Positions 44,801 through 53,121 of a stretch of 64,000 bases of DNA are shown one piece after another. A program made the translations under genes and the position numbers. The stretch comes from Spirochaetae bacterium HGW-Spirochaetae-4 (GTDB lineage Bacteria > Spirochaetota > Spirochaetia > Sphaerochaetales > Sphaerochaetaceae). The stretch spans positions 45,700-109,699 of the forward strand of contig PGXU01000002.1 in NCBI GenBank assembly GCA_002839335.1, given 5' to 3'. The notes below the pieces were generated by a model. It had not been told where the DNA came from, made no database searches, and saw nothing but the letters and a program-made list of their open reading frames with translations. How positions within the stretch are numbered: the stretch's first letter is position 1; the number at the start of each line of letters is the position of its first letter.

Positions 44801-45318
44801 CGGTGTATGCGAAGTGGAGCCCCCTGTACAACCTCAGGGATACCGGTCCCAAGGGAGGAATCATCTTTTATGACAAACCCGCCTATGATTATCGCAACGA
44901 TTCATGGCGTTATCTGGAAGTGTCGGGCATGGAAATGGGACCGATGAAGTGGATCGACGACTACACGCTCATGGATGCAGTCGGAGGGACTTCGATCGAA
45001 ATCGGAACCGGGAAGGAAAATACCGATCTGATACTGCAGGAAGCGTTTGAAGCCAGCAACCAGAATTCGGCTGCCAATGCATGTGACGATATAGAGTACA
45101 ACGACAGCGGTATCTGGCACCTCCCCTCGTTGAAGGAATTGGACCTGCTGTACAAGAACTTGCATATGAACAATCTGGGAAGTTTTTCGGATGCCGACTA
45201 TTGGAGCTCATCGGAATCATCGGTTGAAATGGCATGGAGCTTGAATTTCACCACTGGGGTCCAAAACCAGGACAACAAGAACCTCACCTACCTGGTGCGG
45301 CCGATACGGAGGTTCTGA
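41821..45318 (+). CDS. Surface lipoprotein with thirteen InlB-type repeats and a DUF1566-like C-terminal domain
   Basis: The 1165-residue protein starts with a signal peptide ending VLLMVSC, a spirochaete-style relaxed lipobox, so Cys23 is the likely lipidated residue. From about residue 29 to 1000 there are thirteen tandem units of 70-78 residues, each ending in a GYxFxGWxT and LYAxWT pattern. Five units (1, 3, 11, 12, 13) are of the NPxTYTI subtype and the others are a second subtype. The end carries a separate domain, GPKGGIIFYD to WHLPSLKELDLLYKNL, YWSSSE and YLVRPIRRF, as in DUF1566/Lcl proteins. ATG 41821 follows AAGGAG. A role in adhesion or surface display is inferred. Confidence 0.9.
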   Translation: MPTRNTIVAVLVIIITVLLMVSCPEQPERTYTITYQLDGGTNAADNPSTYTAESAAIPLHDPSRQGYTFAGWFSDAGHTEPALTEIPAESLGDINLYAKWSANTYLVTFDAQGGSAPLPPTSTVTFGAVYGTLPTTTFSDTGYEFDGWYTATNGAGTKIEATTAVGTASDHTLYAYKAASTYGITYLLDGGTNNASNPGTYTIATATITLASPTKTGYTFEGWYGDAAFSGSAIPDIPLGSTGDLSLYAKWSANTYTISFDASGGFPATPATKTVAYDDPYGALATTSRTGYTFSGWYTGAGGSGTLVESTSIARIAANHTLYATWTADSYTLTFDTSGGSAADPTAKTVTFNSTYGPLASTTRTGYTLAGWYTGMGGTGTKVEPTTVVETTADHTVYAKWTANTYIVGFDSQGGSAPVPTSRSVTFNASYGDLATTTRTGYSFDGWFTASTGGTKVESTTVLATAADHTLYAQWTANSYTVTFLDTQGTDLSQTTATVTFDNAYGILATISSARAGYVFDSWFTAADGGGTRITATSTVATAADHQLHPHWSPLAYTVTFDAQSGAPSDPESMEVVYDAPYGELAITSRTGYTFSGWYTAAGGGGTSVDASTLVTTASDHTLYANWIANTYTATFDAQGGTDPSVAFKTVTYACAYGSLATTTSTKTGYDFGGWWTEEDGGGQLIEATSTVTNYQDHTLYAYWDPITYTVSLDTQGGTTVSPDFKYVTFDQQYGAFPETSRTAYTLTGWFTGLGGTGTHVTATTILQSTGDHTLYAHWTPVVYSITYHLDGGTNNGENPATYTIESDTITFAEPSRTGYTFGGWYATTDFSGSEATGIVTGSSGSIVLYAKWIPITYTIGYTLNSGTNNAGNPSTYTIEDTVPLLNPTRDYYDFAGWFEDSAFTGDPLTAIAAGTYGNKTLYAKWTPTAYGITYVLNSGTNSAANPATYTIESDTITFAEPTRTGYYFGGWFTEVSLETMELTITSGSHGPWTVYAKWSPLYNLRDTGPKGGIIFYDKPAYDYRNDSWRYLEVSGMEMGPMKWIDDYTLMDAVGGTSIEIGTGKENTDLILQEAFEASNQNSAANACDDIEYNDSGIWHLPSLKELDLLYKNLHMNNLGSFSDADYWSSSESSVEMAWSLNFTTGVQNQDNKNLTYLVRPIRRF

Positions 45319-45410
45319 CCGCTATTTGTTGTTGGAGCAAATTATACTCCCACCCTAGGTCCTTCATCGGTTATACTGTGGTATCCCATGAACCGATGGA
45401 GGGAATGCCC

Positions 45411-47756
45411 ATGTCCCGATCCACCTGCGGTACCAAAAGGAGATTCGACCGGATTCCCAAGGTTCCCCTTATGTCTGTCCTGCTGCTCGTATCGGCAATA
45501 CCACTGGAGGCTGCCGGGCTCGTCACCCCCAAGTACTCCTCGACAGGGAGCCTCCCCTTCATAATCGGCCTGCTGGCGTTGGGAGTCTTGCTGGGATTGC
45601 TCGCCTACACCGTGTTTCTGGCCATCTCCACCAAGGAGAGGATGTTCGCCTACTTCTCGTTCATCATGATGTTGCTTACCATCCTGCAGACCTTCGCGGC
45701 CTTCGACCGATTCATCTTCCAGCTCACCTACAACCGGGTGACGGTGATCACCCACCTCCTGTTCATCACCTTCCTGGTGTTTTTCGAGGATTTCTTCTCG
45801 CTGAAGACCAACGCTCCCCGCTTATCGAGATGGAACAAGGCCTCCATCTATACTATCGCCGGTTACACGGTGTTCTTTCTCGTCATGAAGTTCCTGTTGC
45901 CTGAAAGTTCGCCGGCACATGGTCCATTGAACTTCATCCGGGAGTTGTTCGTGTTCTACACGAACATCATATTCATCTACACCATCGTACGAGCCATGGC
46001 TTGGATCAGGACAGAGGCGATACTCATATTGGTCGCGTTCATCCCGCCAGCGGTCCTCACATCCATCAATGCCATGAACATATTTCCCTTCATGCAAAAC
46101 TACGGACATATCGTCGCTTTCCTCATGCAGTACAACCAACCGATCGGACTTTCCCTCCAGGCGATCCTCTTCTCCCTCGCCATGGGCAACCGGTACAACA
46201 GGATCAAACTCGACCGGCAACGATCGTACCAGGAGAGCGAACGCCTGAAGCGACTCGATGCCGAAAAAACCGAATTCTTCATGAACATGAGCCATGAATT
46301 GCGCACACCCCTGACGATCATCCTCGGCATGACCCAGCAACTTCGCCAAGGAAAATTCGGTGATTCCATCCATCACAACGACCGCATCCTCGAAACCATA
46401 GAACGCAACAGCATGCGGCTGCTCAAACAAGTATCGCACATGCTCCGCTTGGGAAAACCTCGGTCGAACCTCCATGAGAAACCGCTTCCTGTGGCGACCA
46501 TGCTCCACATGATAGTAGGTGAATTCGTTCCGATCGCCGAGCAGCGTGGCATCCGCTTGACCGAAGGGTTCGAACAACCGGTAGAACGAGCGACGATTGC
46601 GATCACAAGTGACGATTTGGAAGCGCTGGTCATGAACCTTCTTTCGAACGCCTTGAAGTTCACCCCTCCGGGAGGGAATGTGTCGGTGCATACCGAGTTG
46701 CAGGAAAATGGAGACCTGCACATATCGGTTTCGGATACTGGTGTGGGAATCGACACCAACGAACAACAGATGGTATTCGATCGGTACCACAGTATCGGGG
46801 GAGAAAGCGATCAGGTACAGACCGGCTTGGGACTCACCCTGGTCAAAAGCATTGTCGAAGGATACCATGGGTCGGTATCGGTCGAAAGCACCAAGGGAAG
46901 CGGGAGTGTCTTCTCGTTGCTATTCCCAGCCTCCATGGTAGGCTTCGATGCGAACGGGACCCTTTCCATGCAGGTAACGGCAAGTCGGACAGGCAAGCTC
47001 TATACGACGGATTTCGGCCATTCGGGCGATGCCTTGGCGCAATCGGACCAAATTGGGCATCAACATGACAGTCAGACTATCCTAATCGTGGAGGACAATG
47101 CCGATATGCGTTCCTATATCGCTTCCGTGGTCAGTGAACAGTATCATGCGGTGGTGGCTTGCTCGGGAGAAGAGGGATTGCAAATCCTGGACAAGACTCC
47201 TGTCGACCTGATCATCAGCGATATCATGATGCCGGGCATGGATGGCCATGCGTTTCTCACTGCGCTCAAGCAACGGACCGCGGACAATCCGACTCCGCTG
47301 GTTTTCCTCACCGCCCGCGATTCCCTGGAGGAAAAGATCGAGAGCTTGCGCGAGGGTGTGGTCAGCTATATCACCAAGCCCTTCAGCGCCGAGATGCTTT
47401 TGGCGACAGTCGCCAATACTTTTGCACACGACCGTGAATTGGTAGGATCCAAGGTGGAGCGGTTGAGGAGGGGTCTCGATATCTTGTTGGACGAGATCGA
47501 GCATCCCCATGTCTCCGATACTCCGGAAGGATTTCGGGGTTCACTCATGCGGTTTGCCAAGGATTTCGCATTCTCGGCACGGGAGACACAGGTGCTCTCC
47601 CTCATGCTGCAGGGAAAAAGCGACAAGGAGATTGCCATTGCTTTGGACCTCTCGGTTAAGACTGTGGCAAACCACAACCGGAGGATATACCAGAAGGCCC
47701 GGGTGAACAGCAGGTACGAACTCACGTCCAAAGTATATGCCGGTACAACTCGTTAG
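45411..47756 (+). CDS. Hybrid histidine kinase with receiver and LuxR-type output domain
   Basis: This 781-residue single-protein system contains sensor membrane helices (about residues 48-260, seven or so segments, 7TMR-DISM-like), a HisKA domain with H295 in FFMNMSHELRTP, an ATPase domain (N413, DTGVGI 442-447, GLGLTLV 472-478), a receiver domain from about 555 with phospho-acceptor Asp604 in ISDIMMPGMDG and Lys656, and a LuxR-type HTH at 722-775 (TQVLSLMLQGKSDKEIAIALDLSVKTVANHNRR). It can therefore sense, autophosphorylate and bind DNA in one chain while tethered to the membrane. The preferred ATG at 45411 has GGAGGG 7 nt before it. It lies 92 nt after the repeat lipoprotein, which it might regulate. 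Confidence 0.88.
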   Translation: MSRSTCGTKRRFDRIPKVPLMSVLLLVSAIPLEAAGLVTPKYSSTGSLPFIIGLLALGVLLGLLAYTVFLAISTKERMFAYFSFIMMLLTILQTFAAFDRFIFQLTYNRVTVITHLLFITFLVFFEDFFSLKTNAPRLSRWNKASIYTIAGYTVFFLVMKFLLPESSPAHGPLNFIRELFVFYTNIIFIYTIVRAMAWIRTEAILILVAFIPPAVLTSINAMNIFPFMQNYGHIVAFLMQYNQPIGLSLQAILFSLAMGNRYNRIKLDRQRSYQESERLKRLDAEKTEFFMNMSHELRTPLTIILGMTQQLRQGKFGDSIHHNDRILETIERNSMRLLKQVSHMLRLGKPRSNLHEKPLPVATMLHMIVGEFVPIAEQRGIRLTEGFEQPVERATIAITSDDLEALVMNLLSNALKFTPPGGNVSVHTELQENGDLHISVSDTGVGIDTNEQQMVFDRYHSIGGESDQVQTGLGLTLVKSIVEGYHGSVSVESTKGSGSVFSLLFPASMVGFDANGTLSMQVTASRTGKLYTTDFGHSGDALAQSDQIGHQHDSQTILIVEDNADMRSYIASVVSEQYHAVVACSGEEGLQILDKTPVDLIISDIMMPGMDGHAFLTALKQRTADNPTPLVFLTARDSLEEKIESLREGVVSYITKPFSAEMLLATVANTFAHDRELVGSKVERLRRGLDILLDEIEHPHVSDTPEGFRGSLMRFAKDFAFSARETQVLSLMLQGKSDKEIAIALDLSVKTVANHNRRIYQKARVNSRYELTSKVYAGTTR

Positions 47757-47770
47757 CCGTTCGTAGGGTG

Positions 47771-47799
47771 TTGCAAAGTTCAACAAACAGTATTACAAA
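47771..47799 (+). promoter_or_regulatory. Candidate promoter of gpsA
   Basis: TTGCAA (47771-47776) and TACAAA (47794-47799) are 17 bp apart, with the start codon 79 nt downstream. The match is modest. Confidence 0.4.
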
Positions 47800-47878
47800 T
47801 AGTGTCAGAATCGAGTCGGCAACACTGCATCCATCTAGTTTTGTTACCGCTTGCACCCACATCAACTGGAGGCCAACC

Positions 47879-48835
47879 ATGCCCAAAAGATCGATCGTCA
47901 TTGCTGGAGCCGGAGTGTTCGGAACTGCCCTCGCCCAACGTCTTTCCTGGAATGAAGACAATGCCATTACGCTCTACACCATAGAAGAGGACGTTATTGT
48001 CGATATCAACACCAAGCACCAGAATTCCAAATACTTCCCCGGTCGTCATATCCACGGCGACATCGTCGCCACAGGCGATATCCGTTGCACCTACCAAGCG
48101 GACATGCTGTTCCTTGCCATTCCCTCGAAAGCCATCGAGTCGTTCTGCAAGGACATCTACGTCCATACCCGAAAAGATATCCGTATCGTGAACCTTTCCA
48201 AGGGACTGGCCGAGGACGGCAGCTTTCTCATCGAACAGATTCCCTTTTCCCATACCGGCTCATTGAAGGGCCCGACATTCGCTGTCGAGGTGATGAACGG
48301 CGACCCCTCAGGCATGACTTTCGGTGGCTCGGTCGAGGACTACACCGTATTGCAGGGCGTCATGCAGGATACCGGGATCACCCTCGATTATTCGCACGAT
48401 ATTCGGGCCGTCGAGTTCCTCAGCGTCCTGAAGAACATGTATGCCATTGCGATCGGTATCGTCTCCGGACGCTACAGTTCCCCCAACGTAGACTTTCTGG
48501 TCATGACGAAGGCAGTGAACGAGATGCGGAGAATGCTCAAACTCTACGGTTGCGACGAGGAGACAATCTTCAACTACTGCGGACTGGGAGACCTTGGGCT
48601 TACCGCGCTGAACGACCTCAGCCGCAACCGCACGTTGGGACTGTTGATCGGCAAAGGCTTTTCCAACGACCCCAAGAGCACGACGGTGATCGAGGGACTA
48701 CGAACCATCAAGTTGTTGGGTGAATTGGTACGTAGCAAAGGTCTTGAGCGCCAGTTCGTCGTGCTGGAAGCCCTCTATGCCCTACTCTACTCGGGTTCGA
48801 GCCTCAACGACTATTACGTGACTGTCCTGGCCTGA
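47879..48835 (+). CDS. gpsA: Glycerol-3-phosphate dehydrogenase [NAD(P)+]
   Basis: The 318-residue cytoplasmic enzyme makes sn-glycerol 3-phosphate from dihydroxyacetone phosphate for phospholipid synthesis. It has the N-terminal Rossmann loop IVIAGAGVFGTALAQ, FLAIPSKA, the NLSKGLA and GPTFAVEV stretches, the catalytic-lysine region FLSVLKNMYAIAIGIVSG, and GLGDLGLTALNDLSRNRTLG. ATG 47879 follows GGAGG. Its stop codon forms the first bases of a 49-nt repeat that recurs 103 nt later. It converges on lepA. Confidence 0.93.
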   Translation: MPKRSIVIAGAGVFGTALAQRLSWNEDNAITLYTIEEDVIVDINTKHQNSKYFPGRHIHGDIVATGDIRCTYQADMLFLAIPSKAIESFCKDIYVHTRKDIRIVNLSKGLAEDGSFLIEQIPFSHTGSLKGPTFAVEVMNGDPSGMTFGGSVEDYTVLQGVMQDTGITLDYSHDIRAVEFLSVLKNMYAIAIGIVSGRYSSPNVDFLVMTKAVNEMRRMLKLYGCDEETIFNYCGLGDLGLTALNDLSRNRTLGLLIGKGFSNDPKSTTVIEGLRTIKLLGELVRSKGLERQFVVLEALYALLYSGSSLNDYYVTVLA

Positions 48836-48881
48836 GCATAGTATGTCTATGTGAATGCCAAGGAACGCCGCTAGGCGCAGG
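48833..48881. repeat. 49-nt repeat copy 1, starting on the gpsA stop codon
   Basis: The sequence from TGAGCATAGTATGTCTATGT through CGCCGCTAGGCGCAG recurs at 48936-48984 with two visible differences. The first TGA is the stop of gpsA. The tail CGCC...GGCG can form a short hairpin. No protein is encoded. Confidence 0.85.
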
Positions 48882-48935
48882 TCCCCGACCAGTGACCTTC
48901 GCGAAGAGCCTGCGTATGGCAAGGCCCGCACGGCA

Positions 48936-48984
48936 TGAGCATAGTATGTCTATGTGAGTGCCAAGGAACGCCGCAAGGCGCAGG
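48936..48984. repeat. 49-nt repeat copy 2
   Basis: This is the second copy of the unit at 48833-48881, in the same orientation, lying in the middle of the gpsA-lepA gap. The 54 nt between copies hold CCTTCGCGAAG and a TGGCAAGGCCCGC stretch. Confidence 0.85.
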
Positions 48985-49060
48985 CTGTTTTCCAGTCCCT
49001 TCGATGAAAGGTTTCGACACCCTAGGACAGACCCTGGACCTGGAGGTGGAGCATCTCACC

Positions 49061-49140
49061 TTACGTTCCCTGCACTCGCTCGGGAGAGGAACCTTCAACA
49101 GGGTTCCTTTCCGCTCGCTCCGTTTGGAAATGAAAACGAG
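49061..49140 (+). repeat. 80-nt dispersed repeat, copy A
   Basis: Aligned without gaps to the minus strand of 55939-56018, 60 of 80 bases agree. The best-conserved blocks are GTTCCCTGCACTCGCT and CCGCTCGCTNCGTTTGGNAA with fixed spacing. Both copies lie in gene-free gaps of the minus-strand housekeeping cluster. Confidence 0.8.
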
Positions 49141-49223
49141 CGCAGGACAAGGCCCGAGGAGACGAACGTACTCTGTGTACGTGAGTCGACGAGTACGCAG
49201 TAATGCACTCGTTTTCGCGAAGG

Positions 49224-51044
49224 TCAGTTTTTATTGGAATCTGTTGTCTTAAGAACCGCCAAGAACGCCTGCTGCGGAATCTCGACATTCCCCACCATCT
49301 TCATGCGCTTCTTGCCTTCCTTCTGACGCTCGAGCAGCTTGCGCTTGCGGCTGATATCACCACCATAACACTTGGCCGTGACATCCTTGCGGAATGCGCT
49401 GATCGTCTCGCGTGCGACAATGGAACCACCGATGGCACCTTGGATAGGAATCTTGAACATCTGTCGGGGGATCTCCTCGCGGAGGCGTTCGCAGACCATC
49501 CGGGCACGGCCTTGGGCACTGTCACGGAACACCAGCTGGCTGAGGGCATCGACAGGCTCGCCATTGACGAGGATATCGAGGCGGACCAGATCGGTCTTAC
49601 GATAGCCGATCACATGGTAATCGAAACTGGCATACCCACGGGAGACCGACTTGAGACGGTCGTAGAACTCGAAGAGGACCTCGGCCAACGGCATCTCATA
49701 GACAAGCTCGACACGTTTCTCGTCCAAGTAGTTCATGGCAACCTGGATTCCACGCTTCTCCATGCAAAGGCTGATGATATTCCCCACATACGTGGTGGGG
49801 GTTATGATCTGTGCCTGGATATAGGGCTCCTCGGCGTAATCGACCTTCATGGGATCGGGATACGAGAGGGGGTTGTCGATGCGGACATCATCGCCTTGCT
49901 TCATATGCACGATGTACCTGACCGATGGACTGGTGAAGACGATGGAAAGGTCGAATTCGCGCTCAATCCTTTCCTGGACGACCTCGAGATGCAACATCCC
50001 CAGGAACCCGCAACGGAAACCGAAGCCCAAGGCCGCGGACGAGTCCTTCTCGTAGACCAAGGAGGCATCGTTGAGCTTCAGACGATCGATCGCCTCCTGC
50101 AACTCTTCGTAATCGTTGGAATCGACTGGATAGATGGAGGAGTAGACGACCGGCTTCACTTCCTTGAAACCTGGCAAGGGAGTCTTGCAGGGCTTGGCTG
50201 CATCGGTGACCGTATCGCCGACGCGGATATCGCGGATAGTCTTGATACCCGCAATGAAGTAGCCGACATCACCCGCACTGAGGGTCTGGGTACGGACAAG
50301 ACCCATCTTGAATACACCGACCTCTTCCACCGTATGGACAGCCCCGGTCGAGTAGAGGACGATCTCCTGGCCTTCCGAAATGGTTCCATCGAACACACGG
50401 AAGTGGACTATGACACCGCGGTACGCATCGTAATGGCTGTCGAAGATCAATGCCCGAAGCGCCGCCTTGGGATCGCCCTTGGGTGCCGGTATGTATTGCA
50501 CGATCGTCTCGAAGAGCTGGTCCACACCTTGGCCGGTCTTTGCGGATACGAGTGCGGCCAGGTCGGGATCGAGTCCCAGATCATGGTCTATCTGATGCTT
50601 GCATGCCTCGATATCGGCGCTGGGAAGGTCGATCTTGTTGATCACCGGAATGATTTCGAGATTCAACTCCATGGCCATGTACATGTTGGCCAGCGTCTGC
50701 GCCTCGACACCTTGGGCGGCATCGATGAGCAGCAAGGCCCCTTCACACGAACCGATCGCACGCGACACCTCATACGAGAAGTCGACGTGTCCCGGAGTAT
50801 CGACCAGGTTCAGCGTGTACTCGTGGCCGTCGGCCGCGGTATAGGGAATCGCGACAGCCTGGCTCTTGATGGTGATGCCACGCTCCCGCTCGATATCCAT
50901 GTTGTCCAACATTTGCTGTTGGATAGGACCACGCGAGTTGACCAGCTTCGCCATATCGATGAAGCGGTCCGCAAGCGTCGACTTGCCGTGGTCTATGTGG
51001 GCAATGATGCAAAAGTTCCGTGTATACCGTGAGTCTTTGGACAT
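49224..51044 (-). CDS. lepA: Elongation factor 4 (ribosome back-translocase LepA)
   Basis: The 606-residue GTPase is full length. It has the P loop FCIIAHIDHGKSTLADRFI, the G2 threonine region ERERGITIKSQAV, DTPGHVDF, the NKIDLPSAD box, and the LepA-specific C-terminal domain ending FLAVLKTTDSNKN. It acts on stalled ribosomes. ATG 51044 follows AAGAGAG. It lies 18 nt after ftsH and is the last gene of the housekeeping run. Its stop codon falls inside the inverted-repeat end of the noncoding unit described above. Confidence 0.97.
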   Translation of the reverse strand: MSKDSRYTRNFCIIAHIDHGKSTLADRFIDMAKLVNSRGPIQQQMLDNMDIERERGITIKSQAVAIPYTAADGHEYTLNLVDTPGHVDFSYEVSRAIGSCEGALLLIDAAQGVEAQTLANMYMAMELNLEIIPVINKIDLPSADIEACKHQIDHDLGLDPDLAALVSAKTGQGVDQLFETIVQYIPAPKGDPKAALRALIFDSHYDAYRGVIVHFRVFDGTISEGQEIVLYSTGAVHTVEEVGVFKMGLVRTQTLSAGDVGYFIAGIKTIRDIRVGDTVTDAAKPCKTPLPGFKEVKPVVYSSIYPVDSNDYEELQEAIDRLKLNDASLVYEKDSSAALGFGFRCGFLGMLHLEVVQERIEREFDLSIVFTSPSVRYIVHMKQGDDVRIDNPLSYPDPMKVDYAEEPYIQAQIITPTTYVGNIISLCMEKRGIQVAMNYLDEKRVELVYEMPLAEVLFEFYDRLKSVSRGYASFDYHVIGYRKTDLVRLDILVNGEPVDALSQLVFRDSAQGRARMVCERLREEIPRQMFKIPIQGAIGGSIVARETISAFRKDVTAKCYGGDISRKRKLLERQKEGKKRMKMVGNVEIPQQAFLAVLKTTDSNKN

Positions 51045-51062
51045 GTATCTCTCTTCTTTAGG

Positions 51063-53117
51063 TCAAATAAACCTTGTCGTCTGTTCTGCCGGATCGAATC
51101 CCAACAATACGCGGATCTGCGCATCGTCGAGAGTCTCCTTCTCCACGAGCTCATTGGTCAGCGTATCGAGCTGGTCCCGGTGCTCGGTGAGAATGGACCG
51201 GGTGTCCGCCATTGCAGACTCGAGGATCTTGGTGACTTCGGCATCGATCCGACGGGCGGTATCTTCCGAATAATCCTTGTGTTGTGCAATTTCCCTGCCG
51301 AGGAACAATGGTTCATCCTCTTTTCCGAATCCGATGAAGCCCATTTCACTCATGCCCCATTCGGTGACCATGCGACGGGCTATTTCGGTTGCCTGCTTGA
51401 TATCGTTGCTCGTTCCCGTGGTGGTCTCGCCATAGACGAGGTCCTCGGCCACGTAGCCACCCATGCAGACCTTGATCCAATCGTTCAATGCACTGCGGTT
51501 CTTGGTGTAGGCATCCTTCTCAGGCAACGAAATGGTCAAACCCAGGGCCCGGCCGTGCGGAATGATCGTCACCTTGTGCAATGGGTCGAGGTGCTTCAGA
51601 TAGTAGTGCAGCAGGGTATGGCCGGCCTCGTGGTACGCCGTCGCCCGCTTCTCTACGGGTGTCATGACCTTCGAATGCTTCGCGACACCGAGCAGTATCT
51701 TGTCCCGCCCCTCTTCGAAATCATGCATTGTGACGGTCGCCCGACCCGAACGTGCGGCAAACAGGGCCGCTTCGTTGACCAGGTTCGCCAGATCGGCTCC
51801 GCTGGTTCCGGGAGTAGCCCGTGCGATCCTATTCAAGTCGACATCGTCGGCCTTCTTGATCTTCTTGCAGTGGATACCCAGTATCGCCTCACGCTCGGCC
51901 ACATCGGGCATGTCCACCACAACCTGGCGGTCGAATCGACCGGGTCGCAGCAATGCCGGATCCAACACGTCGGGACGGTTGGTCGCCGCGATCACGATGA
52001 CACCGGTGGCGGTATCGAACCCGTCCATCTCGACAAGCATCTGGTTCAAGGTCTGTTCACGTTCATCATGTCCGCCGCCGAGACCCGAACCACGGGTACG
52101 GCCTACCGCATCGAGCTCGTCGATGAAGAGGATACAGGGGGCGTTCTTGCGTCCCTGTTCGAACAGATCACGTACACGCGAAGCTCCAACACCGACAAAC
52201 ATCTCGACGAAGTCCGAACCCGACATATGGAAAAAGGCCACCCCGGCTTCCCCGGCGACAGCTTTCGCCAACAACGTCTTGCCTGTTCCCGGAGGTCCGA
52301 CCAGCAGGACACCCTTGGGAATCCTGGCCCCGATCTCCTGGAACTTGCTCGGATGCTTGAGGAAGTCCACGACCTCCTGCAACTCGTACTTGGCCTCTTT
52401 CTGACCTGCTACGTCGTCGAAGGTGGTCTTGACGTCGGTATCCATATATTCTTTGGCCCGGCTCTTGCTGAACGCCATGACATTCCCGTTGGCACCCTTG
52501 GTCTGCCGCCAGAGCATGACGGTGAAGCCGATGAAGATGAGCCACGGCAACAGTTGCAACACCACCTGCAGCATGGACACACCACGCTCGGTTCCAGTGA
52601 TTTGCACATTGTGGGTCTTGAGGGTATCCATGAGTGTCGTATCATCGTAGGGAATACGGGTCATGGCTGTCATATTGTTGCGAAGGGCGAAGGTAATGAT
52701 ATTCTTGTCCTGGATTTCAACCGCATTGACCTGGTTTCCCTCCACATAGTTGAGGAAAGCGCTGTACGGTACCTCTTGGGTACTCATTGCGGTCCCTTCA
52801 CTGAACAACATGAAGGTGAACGTGGCGATCAGGAAGACAAAGAAACCCAGCGCAATGCGGTTCTTGCGGCTGAAATCGAACTTGGGTCCCGGTGAGCCGC
52901 CGGGTCGTTTCTGTTGCTGGTGTTCCTGCTGGTACTGCTGGTTGTTCCGCCCGGTCCAATAATTCTTGTCACCTTCGGCATCGCGCGTATCCTTGCGCGT
53001 ATCCTTTCGGGTATCCCGACCGGCATCATCCGGACGTTCGGACTCTTTGGAAGGCCGTTCCTCAGTTCCCTGTTCACCTGCATTCGGTCTTTTCTCGTCT
53101 TCGTGCTCTCTATCCAC
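51063..53117 (-). CDS. ftsH: ATP-dependent zinc metalloprotease FtsH
   Basis: The 684-residue membrane protease has an unusual hydrophilic N-terminal region of about 84 residues (Arg/Asp/Lys/Gln-rich, with a [12 protein letters not shown] repeat) before the first membrane helix (86-105). A small periplasmic domain and the second helix (about 183-203) follow. The AAA domain has Walker A GPPGTGKT (274-281), Walker B CILFIDE (328-334) and an SRH around 375-395. The zinc motif HEAGH is at 496-500. It degrades membrane and short-lived regulatory proteins. The start is GTG 53117. It lies 4 nt after tilS. Confidence 0.96.
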   Translation of the reverse strand: MDREHEDEKRPNAGEQGTEERPSKESERPDDAGRDTRKDTRKDTRDAEGDKNYWTGRNNQQYQQEHQQQKRPGGSPGPKFDFSRKNRIALGFFVFLIATFTFMLFSEGTAMSTQEVPYSAFLNYVEGNQVNAVEIQDKNIITFALRNNMTAMTRIPYDDTTLMDTLKTHNVQITGTERGVSMLQVVLQLLPWLIFIGFTVMLWRQTKGANGNVMAFSKSRAKEYMDTDVKTTFDDVAGQKEAKYELQEVVDFLKHPSKFQEIGARIPKGVLLVGPPGTGKTLLAKAVAGEAGVAFFHMSGSDFVEMFVGVGASRVRDLFEQGRKNAPCILFIDELDAVGRTRGSGLGGGHDEREQTLNQMLVEMDGFDTATGVIVIAATNRPDVLDPALLRPGRFDRQVVVDMPDVAEREAILGIHCKKIKKADDVDLNRIARATPGTSGADLANLVNEAALFAARSGRATVTMHDFEEGRDKILLGVAKHSKVMTPVEKRATAYHEAGHTLLHYYLKHLDPLHKVTIIPHGRALGLTISLPEKDAYTKNRSALNDWIKVCMGGYVAEDLVYGETTTGTSNDIKQATEIARRMVTEWGMSEMGFIGFGKEDEPLFLGREIAQHKDYSEDTARRIDAEVTKILESAMADTRSILTEHRDQLDTLTNELVEKETLDDAQIRVLLGFDPAEQTTRFI

Positions 53118-53121
53118 AATC

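Larger units (their letters stand above)
48891..49228. repeat. Noncoding unit bounded by 15-bp imperfect inverted repeats, between gpsA and lepA
   Basis: AGTGACCTTCGCGAA (48891-48905) and TTCGCGAAGGTCAGT (49214-49228) are inverted copies differing at one base. The right copy overlaps the stop codon of lepA. Within lie repeat copy 2 and the 80-nt dispersed repeat. The 388-bp gap has no gene. Whether this is a mobile miniature element or a bipartite palindrome is not clear. Confidence 0.5.

Noticed and set aside
48833..48984. CRISPR-like direct repeats
   Set aside because: Only two 49-nt copies with 54 nt between them, no further units, no cas genes.
49203..51032. Long open frame (609 codons) antisense to lepA
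   Set aside because: It is a mirror of the strong codon bias of lepA, lacks domains and ribosome site, and the sense gene is certain. The same applies to long plus-strand frames opposite ftsH (51180-52895) and the CUT2 ATPase (38367-39836).
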